A DNA stretch of 64,000 nt. It comes from Paraburkholderia bonniea (GTDB lineage Bacteria; Pseudomonadota; Gammaproteobacteria; Burkholderiales; Burkholderiaceae). Shown here one piece after another: positions 27,088-35,099 of the stretch. Both the position numbers and the translations under genes were made by a program. The notes under the pieces are model-generated. The model worked only from the letters and a program-made list of their open reading frames with translations. It searched no databases and was not told where the DNA came from. Location of the stretch: positions 186,001 through 250,000 of the forward strand of contig NZ_QPEQ01000002.1 in the NCBI RefSeq assembly GCF_009455625.1, read 5' to 3'. Positions within the stretch are counted from its first letter, which is position 1. Each line of letters starts with the position of its first letter.

Positions 27088-27303
27088 ATGAATGAGGCGG
27101 TATCGCGCGTAGCGCATTACAACCAGCATCCGAGCGGGGTGGAGTGCATCGAGATTGTGCGGCACATGAATTTCAACCGGGGCAACGCGATCAAGTACAT
27201 CTGGCGGGCGGGACTCAAGGGCGATGCGCTCACGGACCTGCAAAAGGCGTGTGAGTACCTGAAGGACGAGATCGCCCGGATTGAGGTGGAGCGGACGCGA
27301 TGA
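27088..27303 (+). CDS. DUF3310 protein
   Basis: 71 residues: VAHYNQHPSGVECIEIVRHM then FNRGNAIKYIWRAGLKG and LQKACEYLKDEI. This is the compact DUF3310 domain found in many phages as a nucleotide-metabolism-associated protein. GCGGAGGAGCAGGCG precedes ATG. Its TGA overlaps the next ATG (ATGA). Confidence 0.85.
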   Translation: MNEAVSRVAHYNQHPSGVECIEIVRHMNFNRGNAIKYIWRAGLKGDALTDLQKACEYLKDEIARIEVERTR

Positions 27304-27767
27304 AGCGCACTGCGCTCGTGGCGCGCACCGCACTTCGCTGCAGGCGAGCCACGCCGTGCTCACGGCTGGTGCCCCGGAAAGCCGCGCTGCACCGTTCGGC
27401 GCTCAGGGCACCGCTCATGCAGCCGTTCAGGCGGTGCGCCCGCAAGCCAAAGCCGGGTGACGACAGGCGTATGCGCCACGCGTGCCGCGACCAGCCGTGC
27501 TACCTGCGTATTGCCGGGGTGTGTACGGGTGGTGGCGCATCGAGCGTGCCGGCGCACCGCAACGAGGGCAAGGGGATGGGGCTCAAGACGCCAGATCGCC
27601 TGACGGTGCCCGCGTGCGGTGAATGCCATGCTGAATATGACCAGGGGCGGCGGCTGCTGCGCGCCGAACGCCGCGCGCTGTGGGATGCGGCGTTTTTACG
27701 CTGGGTGGCGGCGCGTGATGGTGCCGGTGCCGCGGTTGTGAATGCGGGCGGGGAGGGCGACGCATGA
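27300..27767 (+). CDS. DUF1364 HNH-type nuclease-domain protein
   Basis: 155 residues. After a basic N-terminus the DUF1364 signature appears: CRDQPCYLRIAGVCTGG, then VPAHRNEGKGMGLKTPD, then VPACGECHAEYDQG. The Cys/His set resembles a treble-clef HNH nuclease; lambdoid members sit in the nin-like region. Coupled to both neighbours by overlapping stops and starts. Confidence 0.78.
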   Translation: MKRTALVARTALRCRRATPCSRLVPRKAALHRSALRAPLMQPFRRCARKPKPGDDRRMRHACRDQPCYLRIAGVCTGGGASSVPAHRNEGKGMGLKTPDRLTVPACGECHAEYDQGRRLLRAERRALWDAAFLRWVAARDGAGAAVVNAGGEGDA

Positions 27768-28081
27768 TCCTGACGGTGCGCATCCCGGATGGCATGGCGT
27801 ATTACCGGCGGTATCGCGGTCGGGGCGAGTTTGCCGACTTTGAGAAAACCCGGCTGCTGTGTACGACGGTGCGGCGCGTCCGGCGCACCGGCTCGCCGGA
27901 GTGGGTGGAGGTCGATGCGTGGATTCCTGAGCGCTATCGGGCCAGCATCCGCGCCACGGACCCGCGATGGGTTGAGCCCGGGGTGTATCGAACGCGGGCC
28001 GCGATCAGGGGCAATGAGCGGACGCTCGCGCCGTTTCTCGGCAGTGGCGACGCGCAATGGGATATCCCGGAGGCGGCATGA
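27764..28081 (+). CDS. Hypothetical protein of the nin-like region
   Basis: 105 residues, basic, no membrane segment. It includes the motif YYRRYRGRGEFADFEKTRL and a C-terminal WDIPEAA. The start overlaps the previous stop (ATGA) and the end overlaps the NinX-like gene, so it is a real member of the operon. No family recognised. Confidence 0.65.
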   Translation: MILTVRIPDGMAYYRRYRGRGEFADFEKTRLLCTTVRRVRRTGSPEWVEVDAWIPERYRASIRATDPRWVEPGVYRTRAAIRGNERTLAPFLGSGDAQWDIPEAA

Positions 28082-28566
28082 GAGACGCCAGCACAGCGGC
28101 AGGTACTGCAGGCAGCACAGCGAAGCGGGATCCCCCAGTGAATCTGGACCTTGCCTGGCTGGACTACCGGGTGGCGCGGGCCGAAGGCTATGACGCGTGG
28201 GTGCAGGCCATAGGTGGGGTGTGCGTTTGCGTGATCGACGTCTATGGCAGCGGGCCGCAGGTCTACCAGCCGAGCGGCTCGTGGCACCTGGTGGGACCGG
28301 TGCTGGCAAGACAGCGCTACACGCTTTATCCACTGGTGCCGGATGGCGTCTGGATTGCGGAGGCGCAGGCGAGCACCGTGTTTTACGGCATTGAGCGGGA
28401 TGCGTCGCCGCTCGTGGCGGTCTGCCTGCTGCGGGTGGCTGAGGCGGCGGCCGGGCGGCAGATGATGGATTGCACAGCGAATGGATCGGACGTAGGGAAC
28501 GCACCGGACGCATCGGACGTATGCGACCGGTACGGCAGCGCAAACCAGACAGGGAGCGAGCGGTGA
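28078..28566 (+). CDS. NinX-like (DUF2591) phage protein
   Basis: 162 residues. The core LDLAWLDYRVARAEGYD, then YQPSGSWHLVGPVLARQR, then FYGIERDASPLVAVCLLRV, matches the NinX/DUF2591 pattern (W-A-R-A-EG, YSPS-W-GGP, GPTPL-A-R). Function unknown; such proteins lie just upstream of Q in lambdoid phages, as here. ATG 28078 overlaps the previous stop. Confidence 0.7.
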   Translation: MRDASTAAGTAGSTAKRDPPVNLDLAWLDYRVARAEGYDAWVQAIGGVCVCVIDVYGSGPQVYQPSGSWHLVGPVLARQRYTLYPLVPDGVWIAEAQASTVFYGIERDASPLVAVCLLRVAEAAAGRQMMDCTANGSDVGNAPDASDVCDRYGSANQTGSER

Positions 28567-28964
28567 GTGACGCTGACATGGATAACGTAGGGCTGAACCT
28601 GCTTTGTGTGCAGTGGGCCGAGTGGCACCGGACGAGGAAGTTTTACGCGCCACCCCCGCCGCGCAACGTGCTGGCCCGGCTGCACACTGCGGGAGGAGGG
28701 GCCGAACCGGATGCGCTGGCTGACCGGGACATGATGCTGTTCAATGCGGCGGTGAGCGCGCAGCCTGACGACACGGCCAAGGCGGCGTTCCACGCGTTTT
28801 ATCTCTGGCGTGACCGGCCAGCAAAACGGATGGCCGGTGAGCTCGGGATGACGCGCGATGGCTTTTACAAGGCGATGAAGCGCTTCAGGGTGAACGCCTA
28901 TACCGCCTGCGAGCGAATGAAGCGAGGCGCTCACACTGGGCGGGAACAGGGTTGCGTGGGTTAA
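28563..28964 (+). CDS. Candidate late-gene antiterminator (Q-position protein)
   Basis: 133 residues starting at GTG 28563, which overlaps the previous stop (GTGA). It has N-terminal VQWAEWHRTRKFYAPPP. The C-terminal helix-turn-helix-like KRMAGELGMTRDGFYKAMKRF fits Q-like/DUF1133-like regulators. It is the last gene before the late region, the normal place of Q. A strong hairpin lies 10 bases after its stop. No sequence signature proves antitermination. Confidence 0.55.
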   Translation: MSDADMDNVGLNLLCVQWAEWHRTRKFYAPPPPRNVLARLHTAGGGAEPDALADRDMMLFNAAVSAQPDDTAKAAFHAFYLWRDRPAKRMAGELGMTRDGFYKAMKRFRVNAYTACERMKRGAHTGREQGCVG

Positions 28965-28974
28965 AGAGGTGGTA

Positions 28975-29018
28975 CGGCTCGCCGTCGCCATGCCCTGAGG
29001 CTAGGCGACGGCGAGCCG
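28975..29018. other. Perfect 15-bp hairpin just after the Q-like gene
   Basis: CGGCTCGCCGTCGCC (28975-28989) pairs fully with GGCGACGGCGAGCCG (29004-29018) around a 14-base loop. No T-run follows. It may be a Rho-type or pausing structure near the late promoter. The rest of 28965-29196 holds no gene I can support. Confidence 0.8.
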
Positions 29019-29196
29019 CGTGTCAAAACCATCTGGCTAGGCATGCAGCGAATAATGGACTTCGTTGCTAGCGCCAGGTGTATGCGCGAGGTTAAGCGTC
29101 AGATTTACATGTGTAATAGAGCGAATTCAGCCAGCATCAAAGTCCGAAAACGTGCCGCGACTCAAAGCACTCGGGTTTATGTTTTCCGAATTGAGT

Positions 29197-29571
29197 TCAT
29201 TCCATATTGGACAATTCGGCATATTCTTGGCGCACTTGATTTAATTTACACGCTGCGATCGCAAATGCTGCGTAAGAAACAATCCTCAGAACATACCCCG
29301 CAGCCGGAACAGTTTCGGTTACAAATTCTCCCAAGGGACCAACTATCGGAAAAACATCGGGGTTATTCACACATCCAGTAGCTATGGCCAGAACAGCTAT
29401 AGTTAGATTGAATTTCATGTTCTCGAATTTAGCCGCCCGTAATTCTGTGGCCCGTATTTGATTGGCATTGCGAATCGTAGAAGAGCTTGCCGGATTTCTT
29501 TGATTGGTATTATTAATATTTACTGGCTGGGGCTGGGTAGTGCCACGATGCGTTATTGTATTGTTGGACAT
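29197..29571 (-). CDS. Orphan membrane protein with long polar N-terminus (cargo island)
   Basis: 124 residues. The first 50 are Asn/Thr/Ser/Gln-rich and apparently disordered (MSNNTITHRGTTQPQPVN...). Two hydrophobic stretches follow (NLTIAVLAIATGCV and YVLRIVSYAAFAIAAC), then a short polar tail. It is lower in GC than its neighbours and antisense to the late operon, like a moron. Ser/Thr/Asn/Gln-rich starts are common in type III secreted proteins, but this alone is weak evidence. No Shine-Dalgarno sequence stands out. No family recognised. Confidence 0.5.
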   Translation of the reverse strand: MSNNTITHRGTTQPQPVNINNTNQRNPASSSTIRNANQIRATELRAAKFENMKFNLTIAVLAIATGCVNNPDVFPIVGPLGEFVTETVPAAGYVLRIVSYAAFAIAACKLNQVRQEYAELSNME

Positions 29572-29689
29572 AATTTGGAATGTTTGTAGAAATTGTTGGT
29601 GTTGGGTTTATGAAAAACGACGTTGCTTAAGTAACGCACACGTATCAAAAGTTCCGTCGACGTCCCGACGTTTTTTAGTGGCACTGCGC

Positions 29690-29790
29690 GCACGCCTAGT
29701 TCGCCGGTTTCGGCAAACTGCGCATTCGTGCGCTCGACCACCCAGCGATGCCGTTCGGGCTTCTCTTTACTTTCTACGCGGCGCGTGAAA
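29690..29790 (-). pseudogene. Short fragment resembling an IS5-type transposase end
   Basis: Read leftward, PERHRWVVERTNAQFAETGE resembles the RW-VERT-AW region at the C-terminal end of IS5-family transposases. Only about 30 codons fit; both sides are lost. It abuts the IS6 fragment. Confidence 0.35.
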
Positions 29791-29795
29791 CGCCC

Positions 29796-30017
29796 ATCAA
29801 GATCCGCCAACTCAAGTATCTCAACAATATCGTGGAGCAAGACCGTCGTGCGATCAAGCGTCGCACTCGGCTCATGCTGGGATTCAAGACATTTCGCTGC
29901 GCCCGGATCTTGCTGGGTGGAATCGAGGTCATGCACATAATCATGAAAGGCCAGATGATCAATGGCGCTGTACCGAAGCGCTCAGTTGCCGAACAATTTT
30001 ATTTTCTAGCTACGCAA
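29796..30017 (+). pseudogene. IS6-family transposase, C-terminal fragment
   Basis: The frame reads IRQLKYLNNIVEQDRRAIKR, then LMLGFKTFRCARILLGGIE and AEQFYFLA. This is the C-terminal DDE (E) part and tail of IS6-family transposases (consensus YLNN-VEQDHR-KR, recalled). The N-terminal half is absent. It is the left partner of the N-terminal IS6 fragment at 33380, with arcD-arcA between, in the same orientation. Confidence 0.8.
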
Positions 30018-30506
30018 GTTATTCTGTTTATAATGCCTCGTTTTTTCTGGATTCCCTTATAGCGATAGAATCCTTGCCATCGAGGCAAGATTGATATTTT
30101 AAGTCTAGTGTAATTTTTAATCCGCTTCGGATTGGGTAATGTTTATTATTTCCGATCTTGATGGGCAGGTGGCAGATTGCGCGGAGGCCGATTGGATCGG
30201 CAAGATGCGCGGCTTCTTTTTCTCAGGAGAATGGATTGCGTAATGCTGCAGTGGTATCGCTTCATCCTGTCCCACGCCGTTCCATTGTCCCTCGCGACAA
30301 GTCCCTGATGCCCGGGTTGTCCCACAAACACCAAGGTTCGCAATCGCCACCGGTTGCCCTTGGCGTCACCGAAACGTGTCGTCTCGCCACGGCACAAACG
30401 TCTCTGTAGTAACGGCCTGCGGGCCACTGTGTTCGTTCCAGGCACTGTTCGACGCCACGTTTTGCACTTCCAGCATGGTTCATGCTTCAACTCTACGAGG
30501 CCACGA
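30018..30506 (+). other. Gene-poor stretch upstream of arcD
   Basis: About 490 bases with no supported gene. It contains the small inverted repeat CTTGCC-ATCGA-GGCAAG (near 30073-30089). The arcD ribosome site GAGG lies just before 30507. It presumably carries the arcD promoter, but no canonical ANR/FNR or ArgR site was clear by eye. Confidence 0.4.
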
Positions 30507-31931
30507 ATGTCCAATTCGACAGCGAAGATGAGTCGTATCCAGCTCACCGCCATGGTGGTGGGGGGTATGGTGGGCGCGGGGATTTTTTCACTGCCCCGCA
30601 CGTTTGCCAATGCGACCGGGCCTGTGGGTGCCGCGATCGCGTGGGTGATTGCCGGCATCGGCATGTACACGCTTGCCCGGGTGTTCCAGCATCTGGCCCA
30701 GCGCAAGCCCGACCTCGACGCTGGTGTGTTTATGTACGCCAAGGAAGCCTTCGGCGACTACCCGGGGTTCCTTTCGGCGTTCGGCTACTGGATCGGCAGC
30801 TGTATCGGCAACGTCTCGTACTGGGTGCTGATCAAGTCCACGCTGGGCGCGTTCTTTCCCGTGTTTGGCGACGGCAATACGGTGGTCGCCATTCTCGTGG
30901 CTTCCGTCGGCATCTGGCTGTTCCACTTTCTGATCCTGCGCGGCGTCAAGCAGGCCGCGTTCATCAACACGGTAGTGACGTTCGCGAAGGTTATCCCGAT
31001 CATCGTCTTCGTCGTGATCATGATTTTGGCTTACAAGGCCGATATGTTCACCCTGAACATCCAGTCGGCTGCACAAGAGGGCAGCATCGTTCAGCAGGTG
31101 CGCGCCACCATGCTCGTGACGGTCTTCGTGTTCATCGGTATCGAAGGTGCCAGCGTTTACTCCCGCTACGCGAAGAAACGTGAGGACGTGGGTTTCGCCA
31201 CGATTACCGGTTTCTGCGTCGTCATTGGGCTGATGGTGCTCGTGTCGATGCTGCCGTTTGCCGTGCTGGCGCGCACCGATGTGGCCGGCATGCGTCAGCC
31301 GTCGATGGCGGCAGTGCTCGAGCAGGTTGTGGGCCCATGGGGCGGCCTGTTCGTCAGTATCGGGCTGTTGATTTCAGTGCTGGGCGCGTACCTGGCGTGG
31401 TCGCTGATCTGCGCGGAAGTGATGTTTGCCGCCGCGAAGAACAAGGACATGCCGGCGTTGTTCGCCAAGGAAAACGCCAACGAGGTGCCGGCCAACGCGC
31501 TGTGGATTACAAACATTATCGTGCAGCTGCTGGTAGCGAGCACGTATTTTTCCCGCGATGCTTTCACGCTGATGCTAAACCTGACCAGCTCGATGGCGTT
31601 GATCCCGTATCTGTTTGTCGCCGCGTATGGGGTCATTCTGGCGCGGCGTGGCAAGAGCTACGAGGTGCGTCCTGAAGAGCGGAAGCGGGATCTGGCCTTC
31701 GCTGCGGTCGCCGTCATCTACACCGTTTTCATGATCATTGCCGGCGGGTTGTCGTACGTGCTGCTGTCGGCCGTGCTTTACGCGCCGGGCACTGCGCTGT
31801 ATGTCTGGGCCCGGCGCGAGCGTGGCTTGCCGGTGTTCCAGGGGCCGGTCGAAACCGGTATCTTCGCCGTGACCGTCATCGCCGCCGTTGCCGGCGTGGT
31901 CGGCCTTGCCACAGGTTTTATCACTGCTTGA
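30507..31931 (+). CDS. arcD: Arginine/ornithine antiporter ArcD
   Basis: 474 residues, about 12 membrane helices, APC superfamily basic amino acid/polyamine antiporter. The start is MSRIQLTAMVVGGMVGAGIF and the motif FVFIGIEGASVYSRYAKKR is typical of ArcD/YjdE-like exchangers. It brings in arginine in exchange for ornithine for the arginine deiminase pathway. ATG 30507 is preceded by GAGG; upstream in-frame ATGs lack a ribosome site. arcA follows after 87 bases. The pair lies inside the prophage between IS6 pieces. Confidence 0.9.
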   Translation: MSNSTAKMSRIQLTAMVVGGMVGAGIFSLPRTFANATGPVGAAIAWVIAGIGMYTLARVFQHLAQRKPDLDAGVFMYAKEAFGDYPGFLSAFGYWIGSCIGNVSYWVLIKSTLGAFFPVFGDGNTVVAILVASVGIWLFHFLILRGVKQAAFINTVVTFAKVIPIIVFVVIMILAYKADMFTLNIQSAAQEGSIVQQVRATMLVTVFVFIGIEGASVYSRYAKKREDVGFATITGFCVVIGLMVLVSMLPFAVLARTDVAGMRQPSMAAVLEQVVGPWGGLFVSIGLLISVLGAYLAWSLICAEVMFAAAKNKDMPALFAKENANEVPANALWITNIIVQLLVASTYFSRDAFTLMLNLTSSMALIPYLFVAAYGVILARRGKSYEVRPEERKRDLAFAAVAVIYTVFMIIAGGLSYVLLSAVLYAPGTALYVWARRERGLPVFQGPVETGIFAVTVIAAVAGVVGLATGFITA

Positions 31932-31948
31932 CCGAATATAGTGCCCTC

Positions 31949-31981
31949 GCGAAGCGCCGTGTCCATGCTGTCGCGCTTCGC
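31949..31981 (+). other. Intercistronic hairpin between arcD and arcA
   Basis: GCGAAGCGC (31949-31957) pairs with GCGCTTCGC (31973-31981). No T-tract follows, so it may stabilise or set the ratio of the two messages instead of ending transcription. Confidence 0.6.
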
Positions 31982-32018
31982 CATTTATTGACTGAGTGAG
32001 ACCAATACGGAGATAGGC

Positions 32019-33299
32019 ATGACCACGACCCAAGGTTCAGGTGCAGGCACTTCGGTGAAAGACAGTCCTTTTGGCGTCTATTCCGAGGTGGGACAGCTGC
32101 GCAAAGTGATGGTGTGCGCGCCGGGCCTGGCGCACTCGCGGCTGACGCCGAGCAATTGCGACGAGCTGCTGTTCGACGACGTGCTGTGGCTCGAAAACGC
32201 CAAGCGCGACCATTTCGACTTCATGACCAAATTGCGCGACAAAGGCGTGGAAGTCTTGGAAATGCACAATTTGCTGGCGGAAACCGTCGCGGTTCCCGAG
32301 GGCAAGAAATGGATTATCGACAATCAGGTCGTGCCGAATCAGGTCGGCCTTGGTTTCATCGACGAGCTGCGCAGCTATCTGGAAGGCCTCGACAACCGCA
32401 AGCTGGCCGAGACGCTGCTCGGCGGGTTGTCCATTCACGACTTTCCCGAAACCCATGGCGGCGCGGCGCTGAAGGTCGTGCGCGAAGCGGCCGGTGCCAC
32501 TGAGTATCTGTTACCGCCATTGCCCAACACGTTGTACACGCGCGATACCACTTGCTGGATCTATGGCGGCGTCACGCTCAACCCGCTGTACTGGCCGGCC
32601 CGTCATGAGGAAACCATCCTTACGACCGCGATTTACCGGTTCCATCCGGACTTTGCCGGCAAAGTCAACGTCTGGTGGGGCGATCCGACGCAGGATCATG
32701 GTTTGGCGACGCTGGAAGGCGGCGACGTCATGCCGATCGGCAACAAGACCGTGCTGATCGGCATGAGCGAGCGCACCTCGCGGCAGGCGATAAGCCAGTT
32801 GGCCAACGAGCTGTTCAAGCGCGGCGCGGCCGAGCGCGTGATCGTCGCGGTAATGCCGAAGATTCGCGCGGCCATGCACCTGGATACCGTGTTCACCTTC
32901 GCTGATCGCGACTGCGTGCTGGTCGCGCCGGACTTCATGTTGCAAACGCGTACGTTCTCGTATCGACCGAGCGACGGGCCTGCGGGCGTGGAGTTGCACG
33001 CCGAGCGCAAGCCGTTCGTCGACGTTGTCGCTGATGCGCTCGGGCTCAAGAAGCTGCGGGTTGTGGAAACCGGCGGCAGCGACTACCAGCGTGAGCGCAC
33101 CCAGTGGGACAGCGGCGCGAACCTTGTCTGCTCGTCGCCGGGCGTGGTCTTCGCGTATGACCGCAATACCTATACGAATACGTTGCTGCGCAAGGCCGGC
33201 ATCGAGGTCGTGACCATCGTCGGTGCCGAGCTTGGGCGCGGACGCGGGGGCGGCCATTGCATGACGTGCCCGATCATTCGCGACGCAGTGGACTTCTGA
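32019..33299 (+). CDS. arcA: Arginine deiminase ArcA
   Basis: 426 residues, full length. The catalytic cysteine is C414 in GGGHCMTCP. The active-site His lies in [10 protein letters not shown], and EGGDVMPIG carries a substrate-binding Asp/Glu. It hydrolyses arginine to citrulline and ammonia, which can raise pH and feed ATP synthesis when ArcB and ArcC are present. Here arcB and arcC do not follow: an IS6 fragment begins 80 bases later, so the operon is cut. ATG 32019 has GGAGATAGGC upstream. Confidence 0.95.
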   Translation: MTTTQGSGAGTSVKDSPFGVYSEVGQLRKVMVCAPGLAHSRLTPSNCDELLFDDVLWLENAKRDHFDFMTKLRDKGVEVLEMHNLLAETVAVPEGKKWIIDNQVVPNQVGLGFIDELRSYLEGLDNRKLAETLLGGLSIHDFPETHGGAALKVVREAAGATEYLLPPLPNTLYTRDTTCWIYGGVTLNPLYWPARHEETILTTAIYRFHPDFAGKVNVWWGDPTQDHGLATLEGGDVMPIGNKTVLIGMSERTSRQAISQLANELFKRGAAERVIVAVMPKIRAAMHLDTVFTFADRDCVLVAPDFMLQTRTFSYRPSDGPAGVELHAERKPFVDVVADALGLKKLRVVETGGSDYQRERTQWDSGANLVCSSPGVVFAYDRNTYTNTLLRKAGIEVVTIVGAELGRGRGGGHCMTCPIIRDAVDF

Positions 33300-33379
33300 T
33301 ATGACTGCCGCCGCAGTGAACCGGAAAAGCATTGCGGTGGCAATGTCAAGTCGACTGCATGCCCGAGTAAGATGGCGAG

Positions 33380-33781
33380 ATGAAGAAGATCAAATCGTCT
33401 TTTCACGGTTTTCGCTTTTCGGCAGCGGCCATCAGTTGCGTGGTGCGCTGGTACCATCGTTTTAACCTGAGCCTGCGAGACGTGAAGGAGTTGTTGCTTG
33501 AACGTGGCGTGAATGTCAGCCATGAGTAAGTACGCAACTGGCGCGACCGGTTTGGTACGCAGTTTGCGCGTTGCGTGAAAGCCGTGCGCGGCAAGCCGGG
33601 CTCGACCTGGGATCTCGACGAAGTATTCCTGAAATTTCAGGGCGAGCCGTACGTGCTGTGGCGTGCGGTTGACGAACAGGGAACAGAGCTGGGCGTGCTG
33701 CTGCAAAAGCGCTGCGACAAAGCGGCGACTAAACGCTTTTTCAGGTGGGTGCTGCGTGCCCGACAAGTGCTGACTGAGTAA
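33380..33781 (+). pseudogene. IS6-family transposase, N-terminal fragment with internal stop
   Basis: From ATG 33380 the frame reads MKKIKSSFHGFRFSAAAISC, then WYHRFNLSLRDVKELL, as in IS6-family transposases. TAA at 33527-33529 interrupts it where the family reads E-T-VRNW (here E-stop-VRNW). After it the same frame continues with STWDLDEVFLKFQGEPYVLW (first catalytic Asp region) and QKRCDKAATKRFF to a stop at 33781. The C-terminal half is missing. With the C-terminal half at 29796 it brackets arcD-arcA. Confidence 0.85.
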
Positions 33782-33838
33782 CAGCTCGGCCCAGAGAGTT
33801 TAGAGGGTTGCCCCCCGTTGGTTTAAGGACGTCTGCAG

Positions 33839-33872
33839 AAAGGCCGGGTAACCGAGCGGTTATCCGGCCTTT
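33839..33872. other. Strong hairpin in the island's right border
   Basis: AAAGGCCGGGTAACC (33839-33853) pairs with GGTTATCCGGCCTTT (33858-33872), one G-U pair, 4-base loop. It is terminator-like on both strands but with only short A/T flanks. Confidence 0.7.
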
Positions 33873-34015
33873 CATCGAGGCCTGTGCTGGCAATTTTTGT
33901 TTAGCCTCACTGAGCAATGGCTAACCCTGTAGACCAATCTGTCTACAAAATAGCGCTATACACTCTGGGCTGTTTTCCGTACTCTTTCTGAAAGGCTGTC
34001 TCACTGCCTCCGTAG

Positions 34016-34045
34016 CCCGCAAAGCGCAAGCAATGCGGGTTTTTT
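34016..34045 (+). terminator. Terminator-like hairpin upstream of the late packaging genes
   Basis: CCCGCA...TGCGGG followed by six T residues (34040-34045). It lies between the island and the HNH gene, so late transcription would need to pass it, which fits a Q-type antitermination scheme. Nothing else is recognised in 33782-34080. Confidence 0.6.
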
Positions 34046-34080
34046 ACTGGCTGAAACACTTGCTGCCGGGTGTATTTGCG

Positions 34081-34434
34081 ATGCCTGTCCGTCCGCTGCG
34101 TCCATGCCGGCATCGTGGGTGCGCCGCGCTCGCCAGTGGTGGCAGGACGCACTGCGTGCAGCACGCGCATGAGCAGGTGAAGTGGAAGCCTGATGCACAG
34201 CGCGGCAACCGCCACGCCCGCGGCTACGGCAGTGTGTGGATCCGGCGGCGCGTGCGCATCCTCTGCCGTGACTGCGGGCTGTGCCAGGTCTGCCGCCGCG
34301 CCGGGCGGGTCACCCCGGGCACCGAGGTTGATCACGTGGTGCCAAAGTCGCAGGGCGGCAGCGATGAAGACGACAACCTGCAGACGATCTGCCGCGCGTG
34401 CCACCAGACGAAGACCGGAAGCGAGCGGCGCTGA
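34081..34434 (+). CDS. Phage HNH endonuclease
   Basis: 117 residues. Zinc-ribbon CRHRGC...HCVQH and CRDCGLCQVC precede the HNH core TEVDHVVPKSQGG...LQTICRACHQTK. It is placed directly upstream of terS, as in HK97-like phages where an HNH nuclease takes part in packaging cleavage. ATG 34081 is chosen over 34033, whose codons fall inside the terminator hairpin. Confidence 0.9.
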   Translation: MPVRPLRPCRHRGCAALASGGRTHCVQHAHEQVKWKPDAQRGNRHARGYGSVWIRRRVRILCRDCGLCQVCRRAGRVTPGTEVDHVVPKSQGGSDEDDNLQTICRACHQTKTGSERR

Positions 34435-34614
34435 GGGTGAGGTTCGGTGCGGCGGGGGTGGGTCAAAAGTCTGGCGCTGTTCAAGGCGGGACCGACCATT
34501 CCGTCAAATTTTTACGACCGCGAAATATAAAAATCGGTTTTCGCGCCACGCGGTCAGCGGCGAGTAAAAGTTACAACGGCAGAATGCCGAAAATGGTTGC
34601 AAACGGAGAAGAAA

Positions 34615-35094
34615 ATGGCCGGTGTGAAAGGCCGCTCCGGGCGCCGCGCCAAGCCCACGGCCAAAAAGGAACTGGCCGGCAACCCGGGCAAGCGGGCGCT
34701 GAATAAAGACGAGCCAGATTACGGTCTGGTCACGAATATCGAGTGCCCCGAGTGGGTCATGGGGCACGGCAAAGAGATGTGGGAGCGCGTCGCGCCGTCG
34801 CTATGCAAGGCGCGCGTGATGCAGGTCACCGATCTCCACAACCTTGAGATTTTCTGCATGGCATACGACCGCGTTCGGCTCGCTGAGCAGGATCTGCGCG
34901 CGAACGGGCTCGTCGTATCCAGTGCACAAGGCGCGCCAATGAAAAATCCGGCTGCGACCATTCTCAATGAGGCCTCGCGGCAGATGGCGACGTTCGGCGC
35001 GCTGCTCGGCTTGGACCCGTCGAGCCGACAAAACATTGTCGGCGGCGGCAACAAGAAGGCCGACAACCCATTCGGCGCGCTGCTCGGCGGCTGA
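34615..35094 (+). CDS. Terminase small subunit (P27 family)
   Basis: 159 residues: start [20 protein letters not shown] and the P27-type [11 protein letters not shown]. The middle is helical and the end is [16 protein letters not shown]. It recognises packaging DNA and recruits TerL. ATG 34615 has GGAGAAGAAA upstream. TerL starts 5 bases after its stop. Confidence 0.9.
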   Translation: MAGVKGRSGRRAKPTAKKELAGNPGKRALNKDEPDYGLVTNIECPEWVMGHGKEMWERVAPSLCKARVMQVTDLHNLEIFCMAYDRVRLAEQDLRANGLVVSSAQGAPMKNPAATILNEASRQMATFGALLGLDPSSRQNIVGGGNKKADNPFGALLGG

Positions 35095-35099
35095 CTCGC

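Noticed and set aside
30117..30742. Minus-strand frames opposite the arcD upstream region
   Set aside because: No start context, no recognisable domain, and they run antisense into arcD.
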